From positions 1-5,850 of the forward strand of contig MGMW01000101.1 of the NCBI GenBank assembly GCA_001795035.1: DNA of 5,850 bases. Reading direction: 5' to 3'. A model generated the notes under the pieces. The model saw only the letters and a program-made list of their open reading frames with translations. It made no database searches and was not told where the DNA came from. The translations under genes were made by a program, and so were the position numbers. Every line of letters starts with the position of its first letter. The stretch's first letter is position 1. Source of the DNA: Chloroflexi bacterium RBG_13_53_26. GTDB lineage: Bacteria; Chloroflexota; Dehalococcoidia; UBA2247; RBG-13-53-26. Positions 1 to 5,445 of this stretch are shown one piece after another.

Positions 1-320
1 TCTTCGGTGCCGGTCTCTGAGAAACCGGAGGTGTAGATGGAGATTGTTCTTACGCCCTTGGCGGCGCAATCTCTGACCAATTGGGGTACGTAGGGTGCCG
101 GTATGCAGCATATTGTGTAGTCGACAGGCCCGGGTATATCTTTGATATTCGTATAGGCCAGCAAACCCGAGACCTCTGTGCCCTTTGAATTGATGGCATA
201 GATGCTGCCTTTGAAACCGGAGGTACGTATGCTGTCCAGGAACCATTGCCCTGACTTCCCTGGGGAAGCACCGGCAATGGCGATGGACGTTGGATAGAAA
301 ACGGAGTCCAGTGAACCCAT
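1..320 (-). CDS. Second NDP-forming acyl-CoA synthetase alpha-type gene, 5' part only (tandem paralogue)
   Basis: Reading the minus strand from the ATG at 320 gives 106 codons open to the window edge, beginning MGSLDSVFYPTSIAIAGASP. It is the CoA-binding Rossmann domain of the same family as the gene just upstream, with shared blocks AGASPGKSGQ, SGFKG, YAINSKG, CCIPAP and GFSE. A hand alignment to that neighbour is ungapped over 105 positions with 69 identities, about 66 percent. It lacks the neighbour's first five residues (MKKRT). A strong Shine-Dalgarno site supports the start. It begins 73 bases after the neighbour's TAA stop, the widest gap in the window, yet no clear promoter or terminator is seen there. 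Because the rest lies outside, it is unknown whether this copy keeps the catalytic histidine, is alpha-only, or is fused to an ATP-grasp beta domain. Confidence 0.9.
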   Translation of the reverse strand, partial: MGSLDSVFYPTSIAIAGASPGKSGQWFLDSIRTSGFKGSIYAINSKGTEVSGLLAYTNIKDIPGPVDYTICCIPAPYVPQLVRDCAAKGVRTISIYTSGFSETGTE

Positions 321-326
321 TTCAGC

Positions 327-332
327 CTCCTC
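327..332 (-). promoter_or_regulatory. Shine-Dalgarno site of the second synthetase gene
   Basis: The minus strand reads GAGGAG, 6 bases before the ATG at 320. This is the strongest ribosome site in the window and fixes the start of the partial gene. Confidence 0.75.
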
Positions 333-393
333 AACAACAGGCTATTAGGAGTAGACTATGGCCAGAGGGCGAATCTGTTGGTGGCGCTTTGTT

Positions 394-1833
394 TTAGCCT
401 GTCCCCGCTGCCCGTCGTTTCTCATAGTACTGCAGCATGTGATCAATGGCTCTGGCCGCGCTCGCCATTGAGTAGTATACAGGTATCCCTGCCGCGGCGC
501 AGCCCTGCTGCAGGTCTTCTATGCCCTTTTGCCAATCCCATCCAGTGATAAGATACTGCATCACCAGTGCCAGGGACTTGCTGACCTCGCTGCGGATCTT
601 GGTCACTGCGTCTCTGAATAAATTGATCTCAGCATCGAAAGCCGACGTGGAGAACCAGGCAGCCTGTCCGAAACCGATATGGATGACCGATAGGTCTGCA
701 AATCCTTCGTAGGTGAGCAATCGTTTGATGAGGTCATAGAAGCGCTCGCTATAGGCAAACGATGAGAGATCAATGGGATTGTTCAGGATTAGTCCTGCCT
801 CAGTAGGAACGGAACTCCTGATTTCATCCCTGATTGCCTCAGGGAGCGGCGGCAGAACAAATCCATGCCTGGCCCAGTCGTCGGTGCCTAGAACGGCTGC
901 ACCACCTCCTCCTCCGAATATGCCCACTCTCCTCCCCAGTGGAACTGGAAGCAGAGAGAAAGTGACCAGCACGTCAACCAGTTCCTCCAGGCTGTAGACA
1001 CGAATGGCTCCAGCCTGCTGTAGAAGGTTGTCCCACACCTGGTCGGAACCGGCCAGTGAGCCGGTGTGGGAAGCGGCTGCTTTTGCACCCGCACTGGTAT
1101 GTCCTCCCTTGAGGACCACGACGGGCTTTCGCTTGGTCAATTCTGTGAGCGTCTGATAGAATCTGGGGCCGTCTTTCACGCCCTCGATGTAGATGGCCAC
1201 TATCCTGGTATCAGTGTCATTAGTGAGGTACTCCAGCAGTTCACACTCATTGACGTCACAGGCATTTCCGTAAGAGACAACCTTGCTGAACCGAATTCCT
1301 CTGTAGGAGGCTGCCCTGGTGGTGTACACTGAATTACCGCCGCTCTGGCAGATGAAGGCCACGTCCCCGCTTTCGGTGGGGAAGTCTGAGGTGTAGGTGA
1401 AGCCCACTTTGGGAGAGTAGACCCCCAAGCAGTTCGGGCCTATCACTCGAACTCCGGTCTCCCTGGCCAGGCGCGATATCTCGCCTTCCAGTTGCCTGCC
1501 CTTTTCAGAACCGCTTTCGGAGAAACCGGCGGTGAATACGGAGACTGCCTTCGTTCCTTTGGAGGCGCAGTCCCTGATGAGTTGAGGTACCGCCGGGGCC
1601 GGGATGCAACAGACGACATAGTCTACATGGTCGGGCACCTCTTTGATGCTGCGATAGGCTTTCAGGCCTGAGATATCTTCCCCTTTAGAGTTGATGGCAT
1701 ACACCTTGCCCTTGAAACCGGAAGCAAGGATGCTGTCGAGAAATAGTTGCCCCGACTTGCCGGGAGAGGCTCCGGCGACAGCCACAGAGCTTGGATTGAA
1801 TAGAGCATCCAGAGAGTTTGTCCTTTTTTTCAT
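394..1833 (-). CDS. acdA: NDP-forming acyl-CoA (acetyl-CoA) synthetase, alpha-type subunit
   Basis: The 479-residue product has the layout of the alpha subunit of ADP-forming acetyl-CoA synthetase, which interconverts acyl-CoA + ADP + Pi with acid + CoA + ATP through a phosphohistidine. An N-terminal CoA-binding Rossmann domain (about 10-140, with AGASPGKSGQ and VIGPNCLGVY) is followed by the succinyl-CoA-ligase-like domain (CQSGG at 162-166) and the phosphohistidine loop AAASHTGSLAGS, with the expected catalytic His at 256. A glycine-rich FGGGGGAAVLGTDD (307-320) and NPIDL follow. It ends where alpha subunits end; the ATP-grasp beta domain found in about 700-residue fused forms is absent. 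The ATG at 1833 is preferred: AAGGA is 9 bases upstream, although a TTG directly before it (1836) could also serve. It begins 14 bases after nuoF, so it is probably co-transcribed. The acyl substrate cannot be read from the sequence; acetate is inferred from the acetyl-CoA-pathway context. A tandem paralogue follows. Confidence 0.9.
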   Translation of the reverse strand: MKKRTNSLDALFNPSSVAVAGASPGKSGQLFLDSILASGFKGKVYAINSKGEDISGLKAYRSIKEVPDHVDYVVCCIPAPAVPQLIRDCASKGTKAVSVFTAGFSESGSEKGRQLEGEISRLARETGVRVIGPNCLGVYSPKVGFTYTSDFPTESGDVAFICQSGGNSVYTTRAASYRGIRFSKVVSYGNACDVNECELLEYLTNDTDTRIVAIYIEGVKDGPRFYQTLTELTKRKPVVVLKGGHTSAGAKAAASHTGSLAGSDQVWDNLLQQAGAIRVYSLEELVDVLVTFSLLPVPLGRRVGIFGGGGGAAVLGTDDWARHGFVLPPLPEAIRDEIRSSVPTEAGLILNNPIDLSSFAYSERFYDLIKRLLTYEGFADLSVIHIGFGQAAWFSTSAFDAEINLFRDAVTKIRSEVSKSLALVMQYLITGWDWQKGIEDLQQGCAAAGIPVYYSMASAARAIDHMLQYYEKRRAAGTG

Positions 1834-1842
1834 CAATTGTTA

Positions 1843-1847
1843 TCCTT
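1843..1847 (-). promoter_or_regulatory. Shine-Dalgarno site of the acdA-like gene
   Basis: The minus strand reads AAGGA directly after the nuoF stop TAG (1850-1848). It is 9 bases before the ATG at 1833 and 6 before the adjacent TTG. The ribosome site touching the preceding stop supports coupled translation with nuoF. Confidence 0.6.
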
Positions 1848-3770
1848 CTAGTTCTTCTGTGGTATGGCACTGGGTGGTGACACCCTTATTACCGCATCGT
1901 ACTCGGGCGGGCAGACCATTTGGCAGTTCCCACACTTAACACACTTGGTTTGATCGATGATCTTTATTCTCTTCTCATCGCTTTTGATGGCCTCGGTAGG
2001 GCAGGTGAGTACACAGTGCTCACACCCTCGATCGCATTTCTCAGGGACTATGTAGTAGGCAATCAACTCTTTGCATACCAGCGCCGGGCAGCGTTTTTCA
2101 AGGATATGAGCTTCGTACTCATCACGAAAGTAGCGAACAGTAGTCAAGACGGGATTGGGTGCAGAGTGTCCCAGTCCGCACAGAGAGCCTTCCTTGATAT
2201 CCTCGGCCAGCTCAACGAGCAGATCCATATCCTCTATCTTGCCCTTGCCTGTCGTAATGTCCACAAGGATATCCAGGAGCTGCTTGGTCCCCAGCCGGCA
2301 CATGGTGCACTTGCCGCAGGACTCCTTCTGGACGAAGTCGAGGAAATAGCGTGCAGCATCCACCATACAGTTGTCCTCATCCAGCACGATCATTCCACCG
2401 GAGCCCATCAGCGAACCGACCTTGGTGAGTGAGTCAAAATCGACCGGCGTGTCGAGCAGGCTTTCCGGTAGACACCCTCCGGAAGGCCCGCCGATCTGCA
2501 CACCCTTGATTTTCTTGTTCTTGGGCACTCCTCCTCCGACCTGGAAGATGAGGTCACGCAGGGTCGTGCCCATGGGCACCTCCACCAAGCCCGTGTGAGC
2601 CACCTTGCCCGCCAGAGCAAACACGGCTGTTCCCTTGCTGCCTTCCGTACCGATACTGGCATACCATTCTGCTCCGCGATCGAGGATCATGGGGACGCTG
2701 GCGAAGGTTTTCACGTTGTTGAGCAGGGTTGGTTTGCCCCACAAACCCGATTCAACCGAGTGCGGCGGCCTCACCCGGGGCATGCCCCGCTTGCCTTCTA
2801 TCGAGTACATTAGAGCGCTTGCCTCACCGCACACGAATGCCCCGGCGCCCTCCGCAACCTCAATGTGAAAACTGAAGTCGCTGCCCAGGAGGTTATTCCC
2901 CAGGAGTCCTTTGGTTCTTGCCTGCTGCAAAGCTATCTTGAAGCGCTTGACGGCCAAGGGGTACTCATCACGGACATAAATGTACCCATGTGGCGTCCCC
3001 ATAGTGTAGCCGGCAATAATCATCCCTTCGATAACTGAATGCGGGTCGCTCTCCAAAATGGCGCGGTCCATGAAGGCGCCGGGGTCTCCTTCATCGGCGT
3101 TGCAGACGATGTATTTTGGCTGCCCTGAGGCGTTATGGCATAGTCCCCACTTGGTCCCAGTGGGGAAGCCCGCCCCCCCGCGCCCCCTGAGCCCGGAGGC
3201 CTTGATCTCGGCGATGATCTCTTGCTGCGGCGTGCCCAGCGCCTTGATCAGACTGCTGTATCCACCACGGCGTATGTAATGGTTGATGCTCTCGGGGTTG
3301 ATATAGCCGCAGTGGCGCAAGATATGCCGCAGCTCATGTTCAAACCTGGGCAGTTCAGGGATCGACGGGGCGTTCTCGTCGGCTACTTCGAGAGTACCCA
3401 GGGCAAGCTCAAAGCAGGGGTCATCGCCAACCACATAGCCTTCTACCAGGCGACGGACGCTCTCGGAGGTGGTATTGCCGTAGCAAACGCTGAAGTTGTC
3501 CGGCTTGATGATCACCACGAGTGGCTCGGCATAACAAAGACCCATGCAGCCAACCGGGACAACGGGGGCGTCAATGTTTTGCCTTCTTATCTCTGCTTCG
3601 AAGGTGCTTAGAACATCAAGGGCGCCGGCTGCTCTGCCACATGTAGCCGTGCCGACGAGGATGTGGGGCTTCTGCTGCAGCGCTTCCCACTCTGAGGTGG
3701 CTTGATCCTTGATCTGGTCGAAGGTCATTTGCGGGCTGATGCTAGTCCTTGTGGGCGGTCTTGCCGGCAT
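1848..3770 (-). CDS. nuoF: NuoF/HydB/HndC-like NAD(P)H-binding flavoprotein with C-terminal 2x[4Fe-4S] ferredoxin domain
   Basis: This 640-residue soluble protein is the NAD(P)H:FMN entry or exit subunit of a multimeric oxidoreductase. Domains in order: a thioredoxin-like 2Fe-2S domain (about 35-115, with TCGRAAGA at 43-50 and GCMGLCYAEP at 74-83); the FMN/NAD(P)H domain, with GLRGRGGAGFPTGTKWG at 193-209 and GAGAFVCGEASAL at 308-320; an SLBB-type region (about 380-465); the NuoF 4Fe-4S site with C485, C488, C491 and C531; and a C-terminal ferredoxin domain with C579, C583, C586, C590 and C610, C613, C616, C620. This layout is that of hydrogenase HydB/HndC rather than respiratory NuoF. Two oddities are the C-x3-C spacing at C579/C583 and Ala317 in place of the second Glu of GEET. 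The ATG at 3770 has AAGGAG 4 bases upstream but overlaps nuoE by 29 bases. The ATG at 3728 (MTFDQIKDQ) would leave a 13-base gap and resembles the usual N-terminus, but its AAGGA is about 17 bases away. No hydrogenase or other catalytic subunit follows. Confidence 0.95.
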   Translation of the reverse strand: MPARPPTRTSISPQMTFDQIKDQATSEWEALQQKPHILVGTATCGRAAGALDVLSTFEAEIRRQNIDAPVVPVGCMGLCYAEPLVVIIKPDNFSVCYGNTTSESVRRLVEGYVVGDDPCFELALGTLEVADENAPSIPELPRFEHELRHILRHCGYINPESINHYIRRGGYSSLIKALGTPQQEIIAEIKASGLRGRGGAGFPTGTKWGLCHNASGQPKYIVCNADEGDPGAFMDRAILESDPHSVIEGMIIAGYTMGTPHGYIYVRDEYPLAVKRFKIALQQARTKGLLGNNLLGSDFSFHIEVAEGAGAFVCGEASALMYSIEGKRGMPRVRPPHSVESGLWGKPTLLNNVKTFASVPMILDRGAEWYASIGTEGSKGTAVFALAGKVAHTGLVEVPMGTTLRDLIFQVGGGVPKNKKIKGVQIGGPSGGCLPESLLDTPVDFDSLTKVGSLMGSGGMIVLDEDNCMVDAARYFLDFVQKESCGKCTMCRLGTKQLLDILVDITTGKGKIEDMDLLVELAEDIKEGSLCGLGHSAPNPVLTTVRYFRDEYEAHILEKRCPALVCKELIAYYIVPEKCDRGCEHCVLTCPTEAIKSDEKRIKIIDQTKCVKCGNCQMVCPPEYDAVIRVSPPSAIPQKN

Positions 3771-4248
3771 CTCGCTCCTTGAGTCCGGCCAGGATCTCCT
3801 CCACTTTGAAAGGTGTCACTCTGGGGTGAATGTCCTCACCTATTACTACTACGGGAGCCAGGAAACAGCAGCCGATGCAGGCTACCCTGTCCAGGCTGAA
3901 TTCTCCATCGTGAGTGATGTCACCCACTTTTACCCCCAATTCTCTTTCCAGAGCGTCTAAGACAAGAGCCCCTCCCACCATATGACAGGCGGTCCCCATG
4001 CAGGCTTTGACAGGATGTTTGCCCAAAGGAGTGAAGCGAAACCGGTTATAGAATGTGGCTATGCCGAATACATCGCTGGCTGGAATCTGCGTGAAATTGG
4101 CCGCCTCAAGCATGGCCTCCCTGGGCAAGTATCCGAATTCCTCTTCTACCTCCTGCAGGATGGGTATCAATTCAACTCTCTCCGGCTTGTGGTGAGATAG
4201 AATATGGCTCAGTCGCTCTGTACTCTTCTTGGAACTGGTATGCTTCAT
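3742..4248 (-). CDS. nuoE: NuoE-like thioredoxin-fold 2Fe-2S subunit of an NAD(P)H-linked oxidoreductase
   Basis: The 168-residue product belongs to the NuoE / HydC / HndA family, the 24 kDa-type subunit that partners NuoF-like flavoproteins in complex I, bifurcating hydrogenases and NAD-dependent formate dehydrogenases. After an N-terminal helical region (about 10-50, including LIPILQEVEEEFGYLP), the motif GIATFYNRF (62-70) leads into the thioredoxin-like domain. The four expected ligands of the 2Fe-2S cluster are C83-x4-C88 (ACMGTACH) and C124-x3-C128 (CIGCC). An extra cysteine, C127, sits inside the second pair. Length is typical and there is no membrane segment. The ATG overlaps the stop of the upstream gene in an ATGA; the nearest purine-rich site (GGAG at 4266-4263) is 14 bases away, so translation is probably coupled. 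The 3' end meets or overlaps nuoF. Which catalytic subunit it serves is not visible. Confidence 0.93.
   Translation of the reverse strand: MKHTSSKKSTERLSHILSHHKPERVELIPILQEVEEEFGYLPREAMLEAANFTQIPASDVFGIATFYNRFRFTPLGKHPVKACMGTACHMVGGALVLDALERELGVKVGDITHDGEFSLDRVACIGCCFLAPVVVIGEDIHPRVTPFKVEEILAGLKERDAGKTAHKD
3775..3780 (-). promoter_or_regulatory. Shine-Dalgarno site for the upstream nuoF start
   Basis: The minus strand reads AAGGAG, 4 bases before the ATG at 3770 and inside the nuoE coding sequence. The spacing is short, but the site is better placed than anything in front of the alternative ATG at 3728. Confidence 0.5.
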
Positions 4249-4652
4249 ACTCGTGTGCAGATCTCCGGCGGATTCTCCGCCGTTTCTTTGACATATCTGA
4301 GCATATGATTCAGGCAGGCGACGGTAAGCTCAACGAGGTCTTCGCCGCGGATTTTCTTGATGTTGTCACCGGAGAAGAGGACTCTGACGTTGCTGGGGAA
4401 TTCCTCGTCAGCATGGGTGTAGAGAAAGTGAATTCGGATCTCCGGGAAGACCTCCTTTCTTATGCCCCAGTCCTCGCCCACCCCTAATGACTCTACTTCA
4501 CCACCAATATACTCCGCTAGCCTGGAGACGTCAGCCACGTACCTGAAGGCTTCTTTCCTTAAATCTGTCTCCCGTTTGATGAAAGCATCATGCGGCGTTA
4601 GAGGTCCATCGATTTCCTTGATGCTGACCAGCCTCTTGTCTTTGAGCCCCAT
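4245..4652 (-). CDS. Small DUF3786-like protein of unknown function
   Basis: This is a soluble protein of 135 residues with no signal peptide or membrane segment. The central-to-C-terminal part, with FPEIRIHFLY (69-78), DEEFP (82-86), VLF (91-93) and GEDLVEL (103-109), resembles from memory the C-terminal half of DUF3786, in which a Pro-rich strand is followed by DEEFP, a VLFD-like strand and an EDL helix. The usual N-terminal half is much shorter here. Some DUF3786 proteins are fused to the CdhE-type iron-sulfur domain, which fits a position beside corrinoid-protein and CooC genes; this copy has only two cysteines (113 and 132) and no cluster motif. I chose the ATG at 4652 because AAGGGGAG lies 8 bases upstream; a TTG at 4691 in frame would add 13 residues and overlap cooC but has no better site. 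The stop TGA overlaps the nuoE ATG in an ATGA. That it is a real gene is well supported; the family is tentative and the function unknown. Confidence 0.75.
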   Translation of the reverse strand: MGLKDKRLVSIKEIDGPLTPHDAFIKRETDLRKEAFRYVADVSRLAEYIGGEVESLGVGEDWGIRKEVFPEIRIHFLYTHADEEFPSNVRVLFSGDNIKKIRGEDLVELTVACLNHMLRYVKETAENPPEICTRV

Positions 4653-4660
4653 TCCCCCAA

Positions 4661-4668
4661 CTCCCCTT
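4661..4668 (-). promoter_or_regulatory. Shine-Dalgarno site deciding the start of the DUF3786-like gene
   Basis: The minus strand reads AAGGGGAG, ending 8 bases before the ATG at 4652. It lies in the 28-base gap after the cooC stop (4681-4683). It favours this ATG over the upstream in-frame TTG at 4691. Confidence 0.7.
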
Positions 4669-4680
4669 CTGACTCTCCAG

Positions 4681-5436
4681 CTAGAGATCAATTCTGTCGA
4701 TGAGCTGAGCCACTCCGATTCGGAGAGGTGAATTCTGCGGTAGCTCCGTGGTTGGCAAACCCTTGACCTCCAGGTCGGCCAGATTGGGGTCTTGTTGTAT
4801 GGTAGCCATCAGGTCGAAGCCGTATTTCTTAACTGTCTCCATTATCTCAGGGGGCAGCCCGTTGAGGGAGCGGTTGATTACCAGGCAGACCTTGCCCACA
4901 CTGGTTCTCAATTCCCGTATCAGCGACTTCATCGCGGCAGCAGTCCTGATGCCTCTTTGAGTGAGGTCAGAGACAATGAGGAGTATGTCCACGTCTCTGG
5001 TTGTCTGACGGCTGATATGCTCCATTCCGGCCTCACTGTCGATGACAACATAGCGGTAGTTTTGGCCCAGCTTGTCGATAGAGAGGCGGAGCATGTTGTT
5101 GGCTGCGCAATAGCAGCCAGGCCCCTCGGGACGCCCTATCGCCAGTAGGTCAAATCCTTTGTATTCGTCCAATGCCGCCCTTATCTTGGATTCCAGGTAT
5201 TCCTGTTTCGAGGTCGTGGGGTTGAAGGCACCACTCTGTACGGACTGGGCCATTTCCTCACGTATTCTGCCCACAGTCTCTCCGGGGGGCACACCCAGGG
5301 CCTGATTGAGGTTGGTGGCAGGATCGGCATCAATGGCCAAGACAACCCCTTTTTGTGAAAGGAGCTGTATCAGAAGAGCGGAAATAGTCGTCTTGCCGGT
5401 CCCCCCCTTACCGGCAACGACAACTGTGGTGGTCAT
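4681..5436 (-). CDS. cooC: CooC/AcsF-type CO dehydrogenase nickel-insertion ATPase
   Basis: This 251-residue cytoplasmic P-loop ATPase of the MinD/ParA (SIMIBI) class is a CooC-type maturation factor, which uses ATP-driven dimerisation to help load nickel into the C-cluster of CO dehydrogenase or the A-cluster of acetyl-CoA synthase. The deviant Walker A motif GKGGTGKT is at residues 9-16, with the signature lysine at 10. The switch I region DADPATNLNQALG starts at 36, and the switch II-like block VIDSEAGMEHISRQT starts at 131. The Cys-X-Cys metal site is GCYC at 107-110 (C108, C110), followed by AANNMLR. These are the hallmarks that separate CooC from MinD and NifH. Length is normal and the gene looks intact. 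It starts 9 bases after the corrinoid-protein gene, with only a weak AGG (5447-5445) overlapping that gene's stop, so it probably depends partly on translational coupling. Whether it serves CODH (CooC) or ACS (AcsF) cannot be told from sequence alone. Confidence 0.93.
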   Translation of the reverse strand: MTTTVVVAGKGGTGKTTISALLIQLLSQKGVVLAIDADPATNLNQALGVPPGETVGRIREEMAQSVQSGAFNPTTSKQEYLESKIRAALDEYKGFDLLAIGRPEGPGCYCAANNMLRLSIDKLGQNYRYVVIDSEAGMEHISRQTTRDVDILLIVSDLTQRGIRTAAAMKSLIRELRTSVGKVCLVINRSLNGLPPEIMETVKKYGFDLMATIQQDPNLADLEVKGLPTTELPQNSPLRIGVAQLIDRIDL

Positions 5437-5445
5437 GTTATCAAC

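Noticed and set aside
50..337. A 95-codon minus-strand open frame at the window start
   Set aside because: It is a different frame overlapping the second synthetase gene, whose true frame (ATG at 320) matches its neighbour at about 66 percent and has a strong ribosome site. The alternative frame has no similarity to anything recognised.
335..380. Inverted repeat CAACAG / CTGTTG in the gap between the two synthetase genes, as a possible terminator or regulatory hairpin
   Set aside because: The arms pair over only 6 bases, the loop is 34 bases, and no T-tract follows. It is too weak to call.
1821..1833. Run of seven A residues right after the ATG of the acdA-like gene, as a programmed frameshift site
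   Set aside because: The codon phase does not fit a slippery A-AAA-AAG heptamer, no downstream structure is evident, and the normal frame gives an intact full-length protein. Lys-rich codons after the start are common.
1920..2432. A 170-codon plus-strand open frame opposite nuoF
   Set aside because: It lies wholly inside nuoF on the other strand, has no recognisable domain, and nuoF has clear family motifs throughout. It is a shadow frame, as are the other plus-strand frames here (for example 3222-3611 and 5306-5716).
4653..4691. TTG start at 4691 for the DUF3786-like gene
   Set aside because: It would add a 13-residue basic leader and overlap the cooC end, while the ATG at 4652 has a strong, well-spaced AAGGGGAG site.
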